From Spirochaetota bacterium (GTDB taxonomy: Bacteria > Spirochaetota > Spirochaetia > Treponematales > Treponemataceae), in NCBI GenBank assembly GCA_029571425.1, contig JAKPSR010000091.1:1-20963 (forward strand): a DNA stretch of 20,963 nucleotides, given 5' to 3'. The first letter of the stretch is position 1. Each line of letters starts with the position of its first letter. Made by a program: the position numbers and the translations under genes. Below, in pieces: positions 1 through 6,842 of this stretch. The notes under the pieces were generated by a model. That model ran no database searches. It was not told where the DNA came from and saw only the letters and a program-made list of their open reading frames with translations.

Positions 1-384
1 GTCGGCGCCGGCGGCGACGGCGGCCCTCGCTTCCTCGACCGTCGATACCGATACGCCAAGTATTCTCCCTTTTCCAATGACTGCGCGCGCGCGCGCGACG
101 TCGCCGTCTTTCTGGCCAATGTGGAGACCGGCGGCGCCCGATGACGTCGCGGCGTCGAGCGAGTCGTTCACGATCAGCGATACGCCGAGGCGGTCGGTTA
201 CTGCCCTAATCTCGGCCGCGAGGCGGGCAAGGGCCGCGTTTGAGAGGCCCTTCTCGCGGAGTTGGACGATCGTTGCGCCGCCCGCGACAGCGGCCGCGAC
301 CTGCGTGGACAGGGTGTGCGGCGGCCTGAGCCATGCCGAGTCGGTCACCGCGTAAAGGAGAAGCGCGTCACGCAAGCCGCTCAA
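1..384 (-). CDS. thiE: Thiamine-phosphate synthase, 3' end missing (window edge)
   Basis: ThiE joins hydroxymethylpyrimidine diphosphate and thiazole phosphate into thiamine phosphate in the cytoplasm. The first 128 residues are present. Family signatures are visible in order: L-Y-A-V-T-D (10-15), Q-L-R-E-K (41-45), V-N-D (72-74) and H-I-G-Q-x-D (88-93, substrate and Mg-binding loop). The start is a TTG at 384, inside the last codons of thiM. I chose it because a strong Shine-Dalgarno sequence (GAGGGAGG, complement of 391-398) lies 6 bases upstream and because the LYAVTD strand must be included; a GTG at 357 would cut it off. The gene overlaps thiM by 17 bases, so the two are translationally coupled. 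It is the third gene of the thiC-thiM-thiE operon. The identity is secure, the start less so. Confidence 0.9.
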   Translation of the reverse strand, partial: MSGLRDALLLYAVTDSAWLRPPHTLSTQVAAAVAGGATIVQLREKGLSNAALARLAAEIRAVTDRLGVSLIVNDSLDAATSSGAAGLHIGQKDGDVARARAVIGKGRILGVSVSTVEEARAAVAAGAD

Positions 385-1243
385 TCCGCGCCTCCCTCGA
401 GAAGGTCTCTTCGTCCATCAGCGCGAGCCGGTCGATGATGCGCGCGCGGAAGGAGCCGGTGCCCGACGGTAGGCCGAGCGAGGCGAGGGTGTCGAGGTCG
501 GTCGCGGCCCGCTCGCCCGCGATGCCCATGGACGCTACGGCGGCGACAGCGGCGTCGGTGAGGTTTTCCGCGCGTCCCGCCTGCTTCGCCGCGCCGACGA
601 AGGCGCCGACAATCGCGGAGAGCATGCAGCCAGAGCCGGTGATACGCGCCATCGCGGGATGCCCGTTGCGCACGGCGAAGGATCTGGTGCCGTCGGATAT
701 GATATCGATCGCGCCGGTCACGACGACGATCGCTCCGGTCCCCCGCGAAAGGGATCGCGCGAGCGCCGCCGTCGAGGCGATGGCCTCGGGCGACCCGGAA
801 GGCGCCCCGTCATCGGCCGCGTCGACGCCTCGGGTGTTTCCGTTGCCCCCGTGCAGGGTCTTAATCTCCGAGACATTTCCGCGAATGACCGCGAAAGGTA
901 TCTTCCCGGCGAGACGGAGCGCGGTGTCCGTGCGCAGGCCCGACGCGCCCGCGCCGACGGGATCCAGAACGGCCGGGATCCCGAGGCGCATCGCGCGCTT
1001 GCCGGCAACGAACATCGATCGTATCGTTCGGCGGTTCAGCGTCCCGATGTTGAGCACGACGGCGTTCGAGATCGACGCGATGCGCGCGGCCTCGCGAACG
1101 TCGTCCGCCATGACCGGGGCGCCGCCCACGGCGAGCAGGGCGTTCGCGCAATCGTTGACGGTCACGTAGTTGGTGATGCAGTGCACGAGCGGGCGAGACC
1201 CGCGAACCAGTGCGACGAATTCGGCGAAATTCTCAGTTGACAT
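368..1243 (-). CDS. thiM: Hydroxyethylthiazole kinase
   Basis: ThiM phosphorylates 4-methyl-5-(2-hydroxyethyl)thiazole, a salvage step that supplies the thiazole half for ThiE. The 291-residue protein has the family motifs: P-L-V-H-C-I-T-N (18-25), G-G-A-P-V-M (40-45), N-I-G-T-L (65-69), D-P-V-G-A-G-A (94-100), R-G-N-x-S-E-I (121-127) and the ribokinase-like catalytic loop T-G-S-G-C (202-206). I chose the ATG at 1243 because GGGGAGG lies 6 bases upstream; an in-frame TTG at 1261 has no comparable site. The first 11 bases overlap the end of thiC, and the end overlaps thiE. No thiazole synthase gene (thiG, thiH, thiS) is visible in the window, so thiazole may be salvaged; that is inference from a partial view. 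Confidence 0.95.
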   Translation of the reverse strand: MSTENFAEFVALVRGSRPLVHCITNYVTVNDCANALLAVGGAPVMADDVREAARIASISNAVVLNIGTLNRRTIRSMFVAGKRAMRLGIPAVLDPVGAGASGLRTDTALRLAGKIPFAVIRGNVSEIKTLHGGNGNTRGVDAADDGAPSGSPEAIASTAALARSLSRGTGAIVVVTGAIDIISDGTRSFAVRNGHPAMARITGSGCMLSAIVGAFVGAAKQAGRAENLTDAAVAAVASMGIAGERAATDLDTLASLGLPSGTGSFRARIIDRLALMDEETFSREARIERLA

Positions 1244-2546
1244 CGATTTCCTCCCCTTCAAGTATCCTGTTGACGTTTCTGACGGCGCACATCTTTCCGC
1301 ACATCGTGCAGCTGTCCTCCTCCGTGGGCCGAGAGGACGCGCGATAGCGCCGAGCTTTCTCCGGGTCGATCGCGAGCGAGAACATCGTTTCCCAATCGAG
1401 TTCGCGCCGCGCCTTGCTCATACGGTCGTCCCAGTCGCGCGCGCCGCGAATGCCCTTCGCGAGGTCGCCCGCGTGCGCAGCGATGCGGGACGCGACGATG
1501 CCCTCGCGCATGTCGTCGAGCGTTGGCAGTCTGAGGTGCTCGGCTGGGGTGACGTAGCAGAGGAAAGCCGCTCCCCGCGCCGCGGCGACGGTCCCGCCGA
1601 TGGCGGACGTGATGTGGTCGTAGCCCGGCGCGACGTCGGTGACGATAGGCCCGAGCACGTAGAACGGGGCGTCGTGGCAGAGGCGACGCTCGAGGTCCAT
1701 GTTCGCCTCGATCTCGTCGAGGCTCATGTGTCCCGGTCCCTCGACGATCGTCTGCACGTCGCGCTCGCGGGCCCGTCGAACCAGGTCGCCGAGGAGGACG
1801 AGCTCCCCGACCTGCGCCGCGTCGGTCGAGTCCGCGATCGAGCCTGGCCTGCAGGCGTCGCCTAGGCTCAGCGTCACGTCGTGCCCGCGGCAGATGTCGA
1901 GTACCTCGTCGAAGCGCTCGTAGTAAGGGTTCTCGCGTTCGGTCATCGCCATCCAGGCGAAGAGTAGCGAGCCTCCCCGAGACACGATGCCGGTAAGCCG
2001 CCGCTTCCCCCTGATGCGCTCGACGGTCTCTCGGGTGATCCCCGCGTGTATGGTTACGAAGTCGACCCCGTCCTCGGCGTGGGCGCGCAGGGCGTTGAGC
2101 CAATCGTCGGGGCTAAGGTCGCGGAGGCGCTTCCCGTATCGGATCACGGCGTCGTAGGCGGGTACGGTGCCGATCATCGCGGTCGACGCGGCGACGAGGG
2201 CGCGCCTGAAGGGGCGGGTGTCGCCCGACGAGCTTAAGTCCATGATCGCGTCCGCGCCCAGCTCGACGGCGAGACGAACCTTCTCCATCTCGGCGTCCGA
2301 GTCGCTCGCGTCGGCGGAGGTGCCGAGGTTGACGTTGATCTTGGTCGAGAGCGCGCGACCGACGGCGCGTGGCTCGAGGCTGGCATGGAGCCTGTTCGCC
2401 GGCAAGGCGGCGCGGCCCGACGCCACGAGCGCCGCGAGCTCTGGGGTCGGTATTCCCTCGCGCGCGGCCGCCCGCGTAAGCGCCTCCGTTTCGATGCCGA
2501 GGCGGGCCGCCTCCATCTGGGTCGCGTATTGTCGAGATTCGTTCAT
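1233..2546 (-). CDS. thiC: Phosphomethylpyrimidine synthase (short form)
   Basis: ThiC rearranges aminoimidazole ribotide into hydroxymethylpyrimidine phosphate using S-adenosylmethionine and a [4Fe-4S] cluster. At 437 residues this is the short form without the extra N-terminal domain of enterobacterial ThiC. Conserved blocks are plain: K-I-N-V-N-L-G, D-L-S, T-I-H-A-G, S-R-G-G-S, S-L-G-D-A-x-R-P-G, E-G-P-G-H, A-P-F-Y-x-L-G-P, A-P-G-Y-D-H-I and C-Y-V-T-P-x-E-H-L. The C-terminal cluster motif reads C-T-M-C-G-K-M-C, a CX2CX3C spacing, where the E. coli type is CX2CX4C. The ATG at 2546 has a GGGAGG site 4 bases upstream. A TPP riboswitch and terminator precede it. The ThiC paralogue BzaF (hydroxybenzimidazole synthase) is an alternative, but the riboswitch and the thiM/thiE neighbours favour ThiC. 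Confidence 0.95.
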   Translation of the reverse strand: MNESRQYATQMEAARLGIETEALTRAAAREGIPTPELAALVASGRAALPANRLHASLEPRAVGRALSTKINVNLGTSADASDSDAEMEKVRLAVELGADAIMDLSSSGDTRPFRRALVAASTAMIGTVPAYDAVIRYGKRLRDLSPDDWLNALRAHAEDGVDFVTIHAGITRETVERIRGKRRLTGIVSRGGSLLFAWMAMTERENPYYERFDEVLDICRGHDVTLSLGDACRPGSIADSTDAAQVGELVLLGDLVRRARERDVQTIVEGPGHMSLDEIEANMDLERRLCHDAPFYVLGPIVTDVAPGYDHITSAIGGTVAAARGAAFLCYVTPAEHLRLPTLDDMREGIVASRIAAHAGDLAKGIRGARDWDDRMSKARRELDWETMFSLAIDPEKARRYRASSRPTEEDSCTMCGKMCAVRNVNRILEGEEIDVN

Positions 2547-2558
2547 CGTTCCTCCCGA

Positions 2559-2573
2559 CGCGATTTGATCGCG
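2559..2573 (-). other. Small hairpin beside the thiC ribosome-binding site
   Basis: A perfect 6-bp stem (CGCGAT/ATCGCG) with a 3-base loop lies two bases upstream of the GGGAGG site of thiC. It could modulate access to the site or merely insulate it. A role is inference only. Confidence 0.35.
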
Positions 2574-2615
2574 CGCGGGGGAACGGGGCGGGCATCGCCG
2601 CCTTCCGCGGGGGCG

Positions 2616-2641
2616 AAAAAACGCCTCCCGGCGGGAGGCGT
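2616..2641 (-). terminator. Intrinsic terminator in the thiC leader (attenuator)
   Basis: On the minus strand a perfect 9-bp GC-rich stem (arms 2633-2641 and 2621-2629, loop GCC) is followed by six T residues. It lies between the TPP riboswitch and thiC, where ligand-controlled transcription attenuators are found. I did not find a convincing antiterminator pairing by eye, so the switching mechanism is inferred from position. Confidence 0.85.
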
Positions 2642-2671
2642 ATACATCAAATAGAATCTATTCGATCTATG

Positions 2672-2755
2672 CGTTGCTTCCCTACGCCAGTGTTAACTGA
2701 CAGGTTCCAAGGGTTAGGTTTTAACCTTCTCAACCGTGAGGTTCCCCCGCAAACG
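2672..2755 (-). promoter_or_regulatory. TPP riboswitch (THI element)
   Basis: Read on the minus strand, the core matches the thi-box consensus: a GGGG run near the 5' end (2749-2745), T-T-G-A-G-A for the CUGAGA pyrimidine-sensor segment (2732-2727), then ACCCTTGGAACCTG (2714-2701) and CTGGCGTAGGGAAG (2690-2677). The ends pair as CGT...TGC with GCA...ACG (P1). It binds thiamine pyrophosphate, and bound ligand normally lowers expression of the downstream genes, here thiC-thiM-thiE. The terminator 30 bases downstream suggests control of transcription. The first paired base lies only 6 bases beyond the zur stop codon. Confidence 0.93.
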
Positions 2756-2761
2756 AACTGC

Positions 2762-3184
2762 TTATCGTGTCGGTCGATGTATAGCACGCTTACGCTGGCC
2801 CTGTAAAGCCCCCGCGCGGCAGTCGGCGCAGGTACCCGTCAGCGAGAGGGTGTGCGAACGTATGTCGATGCCGTACGCCGTCTCATATCTCTCGACGAGA
2901 GGCTCAATCGCGCAGTCGCCGAGGTCCACGAAGCGGTGGCACCTTTCGCAGTGGAACCAGTGCCGATGTTTCCCTGAGTCCGAGACGGCGTAGTATCGCT
3001 CGGTTCCGTGCTCCTCGCACGCGAGGATAAAGGAGACGGCGAGCCCTTTCTCCTCGAGATAATGCAAGGCGCGGTAGACCGTCGCTTGGTCGAATCCCGC
3101 CGCGAGTCGGAAAACCCCCGCCGCGGAAAGGGGCTCATTCGCCTCACGGAGTATGCTCAGGGTCGATTCCCTCGCCCGCGTCAC
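2762..3184 (-). CDS. zur: Fur-family regulator, probably the zinc regulator Zur
   Basis: Cytoplasmic metal-dependent repressor of 140 residues, the usual Fur-family length. The recognition helix region reads F-D-Q-A-T-V-Y-R-A-L (31-40). The dimerisation domain carries the histidine-rich stretch with H73, H75 and H78, and two structural zinc CxxC pairs (C79/C82 and C119/C122). The start is a GTG at 3184 overlapping the znuB stop codon (GTGA, 4 bases), preceded by a GGGGGA ribosome site. Being last in a znuA-znuC-znuB operon, it most likely senses zinc and represses its own operon through the dyad at 5808-5832. Residues after C122 form a basic tail, and the underlying DNA contains the thi promoter. 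Iron or manganese sensing cannot be excluded from sequence alone. Confidence 0.85.
   Translation of the reverse strand: MTRARESTLSILREANEPLSAAGVFRLAAGFDQATVYRALHYLEEKGLAVSFILACEEHGTERYYAVSDSGKHRHWFHCERCHRFVDLGDCAIEPLVERYETAYGIDIRSHTLSLTGTCADCRAGALQGQRKRAIHRPTR
2778..2807 (-). promoter_or_regulatory. Candidate promoter of the thi operon, inside zur
   Basis: On the minus strand TTTACA (2807-2802), an 18-base spacer and TATACA (2783-2778) give a sigma70-type promoter. Transcription would start near 2771, about 16 bases before the riboswitch. Both boxes lie inside the last codons of zur, since the gap between zur and the riboswitch is too short to hold a promoter. It would let the thi operon be expressed independently of zinc control. 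Confidence 0.6.
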
Positions 3185-4041
3185 CGTGAGTTCCCCCGAA
3201 GCTGATCGCGAATGACGCGCGCCGCGGCCGCGCCGAGAAAGACCGCGCCCGAGGCGACTACCACCACCGCGCCCGTCGGCGCGTCGAGCGCCCAACCGAC
3301 GCCGAGACCGGCCACGGAGAACGAGGCCGAAAGGGCCGTCGCTCCGACCATCATGCCGGCGAGGCTTCGCGCCGCGTAGCCCGCCGTACCGGCCGGCAGC
3401 GTGAGCATGGCGATGACCATCACGATCCCGACGAAGGTTTGGAGCAGGACGACGGCGACGGCGGTGATCGCGAGGATCGCCAAGAAAAAGAGATCGGTGC
3501 GTACGCCGCGCGCGCGCGCGAATTCCTCGTCGAATGACGCCGCCTCGATCTGCGGGTAGAAACGCCATGCCAAGGCGAGGACGACGGCGTCGAGCCCCGC
3601 GAGGAGCCAAAGGTCCCTGGTCGAGATCAATAGGATGTTCCCGAAGAGATACGCCGATGGGTCGGTGTACCCCGGGGTTTTCGCCATGAAGAGGACGCCG
3701 ACGCTCATCCCGATCGCCCAGATGGCGTTGATGACGGTGTCCTCGCGTTGCTTCGCCTTCAGCGAGACCGCGCCTATGATCACCGCCGCCGCGAGCGCGA
3801 AGGCGATCGCCCCGGCGATCGGGGGGAAGCCGGGCAGGATACCAGTCGCCGAGAGATAGAGGGCCATGCCGATGCCTCCGAGGACGGCGTGCGATATCGC
3901 GCCAGCGAGCCCGGCGACACGCTTGACGGTGACGACGGACCCGAGGACGCCGAAGAGCACTGACGAGAGGAGGCCCGCCGCGAGGGCGTTCCGCAGGAAG
4001 GAGAGCCGTGGGTCGAGCAGGGCGTTGATGAAGTCGATCAT
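3181..4041 (-). CDS. znuB: Zinc ABC transporter, membrane permease
   Basis: Inner-membrane permease of 286 residues from the ABC-3 (ZnuB/TroC) family that moves zinc through the membrane. About eight hydrophobic segments are visible. Family features include the early V-L-G-G-I-G segment after A-I-S-H-A, and a T-F-V-G-I-V-M-V-I-A-M-L-T-L-P-A stretch corresponding to the conserved helix before the ATPase contact. The ATG at 4041 overlaps the znuC stop by four bases (ATGA), so I preferred it over the upstream non-ATG start at 4068. The end overlaps zur by four bases. A manganese or iron substrate is possible for this family, but the Zur-like regulator and histidine-rich ZnuA point to zinc. Confidence 0.92.
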   Translation of the reverse strand: MIDFINALLDPRLSFLRNALAAGLLSSVLFGVLGSVVTVKRVAGLAGAISHAVLGGIGMALYLSATGILPGFPPIAGAIAFALAAAVIIGAVSLKAKQREDTVINAIWAIGMSVGVLFMAKTPGYTDPSAYLFGNILLISTRDLWLLAGLDAVVLALAWRFYPQIEAASFDEEFARARGVRTDLFFLAILAITAVAVVLLQTFVGIVMVIAMLTLPAGTAGYAARSLAGMMVGATALSASFSVAGLGVGWALDAPTGAVVVVASGAVFLGAAAARVIRDQLRGNSR

Positions 4042-4841
4042 GCGCCTTCCCCCGCTTTGCCGCAGCACGCCGCGTCGGCGACGTTTTCGCCGTGCAGCAC
4101 CTTAAGCGCGTGCCCGCCGTACAGGTCGGCGGGAGCGTCCGTCGACGGCTCGACGCGATGGCGCACGATTCCCCGCGCGGCGCTTCCTTCGCCCCGATCG
4201 CCGACGCAGAGCACGGAATCGGTCAGCGACGAAACGAATCCGGTGTCGTGGGTGACGATAAGTATCGTCGTCGAGCCCTTCAGCGCGCCGAGGGTCGCGA
4301 AGAGCCTGCGTTCGCTTTCCGCGTCCATGTTCGCCGTCGGCTCGTCGAGCACGAGAAGGCGCGGCTCTCCGGCGAGGGCGCGCGCGACCATGACCCGGCG
4401 TCGCTGCCCACCTGAAAGTGCGCCATACGGACGCGCCGCGAGGTCGGCGACATCGGCGATCTCGAGGGCTCGCTCGACCGCAGCGTCCTCGCCTCTTGAG
4501 CGGCGCGCGAGCGGGGCGAGCCTTCCCATGCGGACGACCTCGCGTACCGAGATCGGGAAGCTCGGGTCGAAGCTCGCGTGCTGGGGAACGTAGCCGACGA
4601 GGGACCGGCCCTCGGCGAGCGGGCCGCCGAAAAGGGCGATCGAGCCGGACGAGGGTCGCTCGAGCCCAAGGAGCAACTTGAGTATCGTCGTTTTGCCCGA
4701 GCCATTGGGCCCGACGAGGGCGGCGAACTCGCCCTCGTGGAGGTGAAAGCTCGCCTCGTGGATCACCGGAACGTCGCGGTACGAGAACGAGACCGAGTCG
4801 AAGCGGAGAACGACGGGCTTCGCCGCGCTTTGCTCGTTCAT
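4038..4841 (-). CDS. znuC: Zinc ABC transporter, ATP-binding subunit
   Basis: Cytoplasmic ATPase that powers ZnuB. All ABC motifs are present in the 267-residue protein: Walker A G-P-N-G-S-G-K-T (44-51), Q-loop Q87, signature L-S-G-G-Q (142-146), Walker B L-L-V-L-D-E-P (162-168) and switch histidine H198. After the ATPase core, a tail of roughly 55 residues contains H228, H244, H250 and the pair C259-C260; such a tail might bind zinc, which is a guess. The ATG at 4841 shares one base with the znuA stop (TAATG), and the end overlaps znuB by four bases. Confidence 0.95.
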   Translation of the reverse strand: MNEQSAAKPVVLRFDSVSFSYRDVPVIHEASFHLHEGEFAALVGPNGSGKTTILKLLLGLERPSSGSIALFGGPLAEGRSLVGYVPQHASFDPSFPISVREVVRMGRLAPLARRSRGEDAAVERALEIADVADLAARPYGALSGGQRRRVMVARALAGEPRLLVLDEPTANMDAESERRLFATLGALKGSTTILIVTHDTGFVSSLTDSVLCVGDRGEGSAARGIVRHRVEPSTDAPADLYGGHALKVLHGENVADAACCGKAGEGA

Positions 4842-5767
4842 TACGGGGTCTCCCGCGCGGCGCGCGCGAGCGCCTCGCCGATGCGAGAGATGTTCTCGAG
4901 CCAGTCCGGGGCGAGCGGGTCGAGCGGCACGACCTCGGCGCCGATCGCGTCGGCGACCGTGCGGGCCGCGCCCGTCGGGAACTGCGCCTGGACGAAGATC
5001 GCGCGGGGGCGGTCTTCCTTCGCCTCGGCGATGAGTTCGGCGAGGACGCGGGCCGACGGTTCCTTTCCTCCCGTCTCGACCGCTTCTTGCTCGATCGCGA
5101 ATTCGTCGAGGAAGTAGCCAAACGAGGGATGAAAGACGAAAACGCTCGTTCCCCCGAGCGGGGCGAGGCGACCCTTTAGACCGTCGAAGACCCGATCGAT
5201 GTCGGCGATAAGGGAGTCGCGCGCGGCTTCGTACGTGCTTGAGCCCGCGGGATCAGCCGCGGACAAGGCGCTCGCCACGTGGGCGGCCAGTATCTTTGCC
5301 GGTTCCCTGCCGAGCCAGGTATGCGTATCGCGCTCGATGCCTTCAGGCTCGTCGGCGTGTTTTTCCCCCTCGTCTCCATGATGATGCTCCTCGAGGTGAC
5401 GGAAGGCGACGCCGTCGACACCGTCGACGATCGTAAGGTTGGGGGCGATCTCGCGAACCTTCGGGACGAGGGAGCGCTCGAAATCGGTGCCCGAGAGGAT
5501 CCAGCATGCGGCGCGGGATAGCTCGGTCATCTGCTGGGGGGTCGGCTCGTAGGAATGCGGATTTTGCCCAGGACCGACGAGGACGAGCGCTTTAACGCGT
5601 TCCCCGCCGATCCGCTCGACGAAATATCGCTGGGGCAGGATGCTGACGGCGACGGTGGGCACTGGTTTCCCGTCGGGCCCGAGCGAGGCACCCGCGCGAT
5701 CGGCGCGCCGCGCGCAGGCGGGAAACAAGGTACATAACGCGATGGCGAGAAGGGCTACTCTGGGCAT
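4841..5767 (-). CDS. znuA: Zinc-binding lipoprotein of the ABC transporter
   Basis: Periplasmic substrate-binding protein of the cluster 9 (ZnuA/TroA) family, 308 residues. A short hydrophobic signal ends in L-F-P-A-C (14-18), a relaxed lipobox, so the mature protein should be a lipoprotein anchored at C18. Probable metal ligands by family alignment are H71 (in G-Q-N-P-H-S-Y-E-P), H149 (in D-T-H-T-W-L), H213 (in F-H-P-S-F-G-Y-F) and D283 (in P-L-D-P-L). A histidine- and acid-rich loop at 124-139 with a triple histidine is typical of zinc rather than manganese carriers. The ATG at 5767 has AAGGAG 9-10 bases upstream. It is the first gene of znuA-znuC-znuB-zur. Confidence 0.95.
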   Translation of the reverse strand: MPRVALLAIALCTLFPACARRADRAGASLGPDGKPVPTVAVSILPQRYFVERIGGERVKALVLVGPGQNPHSYEPTPQQMTELSRAACWILSGTDFERSLVPKVREIAPNLTIVDGVDGVAFRHLEEHHHGDEGEKHADEPEGIERDTHTWLGREPAKILAAHVASALSAADPAGSSTYEAARDSLIADIDRVFDGLKGRLAPLGGTSVFVFHPSFGYFLDEFAIEQEAVETGGKEPSARVLAELIAEAKEDRPRAIFVQAQFPTGAARTVADAIGAEVVPLDPLAPDWLENISRIGEALARAARETP

Positions 5768-5788
5768 AGGACGTTTCTCCTTACGCCC

Positions 5789-5817
5789 AATATACGTTCT
5801 CAGGGTGAAATTTGCAA
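5789..5817 (-). promoter_or_regulatory. Promoter of the znuACB-zur operon
   Basis: On the minus strand TTGCAA (5817-5812), an exact 17-base spacer and TATATT (5794-5789) form a near-consensus sigma70 promoter. The predicted start is near 5782, 15 bases before znuA. The -35 box lies within the dyad at 5808-5832, so a protein bound there would block RNA polymerase. Confidence 0.75.
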
Positions 5818-5832
5818 GTCATTCGCAAATTT
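5808..5832. promoter_or_regulatory. Candidate Zur operator (8+8 bp perfect dyad)
   Basis: AAATTTGC (5808-5815) and GCAAATTT (5825-5832) are perfect inverted repeats separated by 9 bases. The dyad covers the -35 box of the znuA promoter and runs into the stop codon of the upstream cyclase gene. No T-run follows on either strand, so it is not an intrinsic terminator. A Zur dimer site is the natural reading from context; the sequence is not the classic Fur or enterobacterial Zur consensus. Confidence 0.6.
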
Positions 5833-6778
5833 ATGTATATACCTCACATCGGTTGCGGCCCGCGTTCTTCGCCTTATACAGCATTTCGTCGGCTTGGTTG
5901 ATCATCTTTTCGAGGGATTCCCCGAGACGGTTCGTGATTCCGGCGCTGATCGTCGCCGAGACGCGCCGCCCGTCGGCGTCAAATTCCTCGCGCTCGACGA
6001 GGAGGCGAATTTTGTCCAACACGGCATAGGCGTCCTCCCCGTCCTTGCAATTTAGGAGGACGCAGAACTCCTCTCCCCCGAAACGCGAAAGGACATCCGC
6101 CTTTCGGAGGTTCCGCTCAAGGATGCGGGCAAGGCCCTTGAGCACGGCGTCGCCGGCGGCGTGGCCGTAGGTGTCGTTTATCCTCTTGAAGTGGTCGATG
6201 TCGATCATGGCGACCGCGAGCCGGAGGCTTCCCCGTTTCGCGTTCTGGAAAAACGATTCCCCGACCTCGAAAAAATATCGTCGGTTGTAGAGGCCGGTCA
6301 GGTAGTCCCGATTGGCCATCTCCTGGACCTTCTTCCGCTCCTCCTCGAGCTCGGTGACGTCGTCGACGGCGACGATCGCCAGCTCCTCCCCGCCGAACTC
6401 GACGAGCCGGGCCTTGATGCGAAAGCGCTTCTCGACCGGAAGCCCATTGATGTAGAAGGTACGGGAAACGTAGGTGTTCTGGATGTCGCCAGGGGTGGCG
6501 AGGCTATTCGCGATGCACGAGCGGATGGTGCACTCCCCGCAGGCCGAGGTCGATCCGCAGGGCCGTTGCTGCTCGATCGCGAAGGCGCAGCCCAGGGTAT
6601 TACCGCACAGCTGGTTCAGTACCTCTTTCTCGCTTTTCGAGAACAGCGAGCGGTATACGTCGTTCACCTTGCGCACCCGGAAGTTCCCGTCGACGATGAA
6701 GACCGCCGAGCTCAGGTTGTTGAAAAGGAATTCGGCGAAGTCGGGCGAGGTAAGCAAGGTTTCGGCTGGCGCGGCCAT
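5831..6778 (-). CDS. PAS-GGDEF diguanylate cyclase with a six-cysteine sensor cluster
   Basis: Predicted cytoplasmic enzyme (315 residues, no membrane segment) that makes cyclic di-GMP from two GTP. The N-terminal half (about 13-145) is a PAS-like domain holding C58, C64, C74, C80, C83 and C88 in a pattern beginning C-G-N-T-L-G-C. Such a cluster suggests metal, Fe-S or redox sensing, but the ligand is unknown. A short helical linker (144-158) leads to the GGDEF domain: R-D-Y-L-T-G-L-Y-N-R-R (157-167), D-I-D-H-F-K (193-198) and the active loop G-G-E-E-F (234-238). An allosteric I-site R-x-x-D (225-228) lies exactly five residues before it, so product inhibition is likely. GGAGGAGC precedes the ATG. 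It is on the same strand as znuA but separated by the znu promoter. Confidence 0.92.
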   Translation of the reverse strand: MAAPAETLLTSPDFAEFLFNNLSSAVFIVDGNFRVRKVNDVYRSLFSKSEKEVLNQLCGNTLGCAFAIEQQRPCGSTSACGECTIRSCIANSLATPGDIQNTYVSRTFYINGLPVEKRFRIKARLVEFGGEELAIVAVDDVTELEEERKKVQEMANRDYLTGLYNRRYFFEVGESFFQNAKRGSLRLAVAMIDIDHFKRINDTYGHAAGDAVLKGLARILERNLRKADVLSRFGGEEFCVLLNCKDGEDAYAVLDKIRLLVEREEFDADGRRVSATISAGITNRLGESLEKMINQADEMLYKAKNAGRNRCEVYT

Positions 6779-6813
6779 GGGCTCCTCCGTAAAAATGAAC
6801 GGCGCGATACCAG

Positions 6814-6842
6814 AGTGTAGTGCGCTGAATTTCCTTTGTCAA
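6814..6842 (-). promoter_or_regulatory. Promoter of the diguanylate cyclase gene
   Basis: On the minus strand TTGACA (6842-6837), a 17-base spacer and TACACT (6819-6814) form a strong sigma70-type promoter about 36 bases before the ATG. Its -35 box overlaps that of the divergent promoter for the YkgJ-type gene. Confidence 0.7.

Noticed and set aside
82..99. Alternating CG dinucleotide run, possible Z-DNA or simple repeat (a similar one near 3506-3520)
   Set aside because: Both are coding, in thiE and znuB, and follow from Arg/Ala codons in a GC-rich genome.
333..1169. Long plus-strand open frame opposite thiM
   Set aside because: Antisense shadow of thiM: arginine/alanine/serine-rich with no family motifs, while the minus strand encodes a clear ThiM.
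2762..3610. Long version of the Fur-family gene starting inside znuB
   Set aside because: The extra N-terminal part is low-complexity frame-shadow of znuB; the GTG at 3184 with a ribosome site gives a normal Fur length.
4102..5121. Open frame of over 300 codons antiparallel in sense frame to znuC/znuA
   Set aside because: Composition is almost only Arg, Ser, Ala and Pro, typical of an out-of-frame reading of GC-rich genes.
5808..5832. Dyad considered as an intrinsic terminator of the cyclase gene
   Set aside because: AT-rich stem overlapping the stop codon with no T-run after it; its overlap with the znuA -35 box favours an operator.
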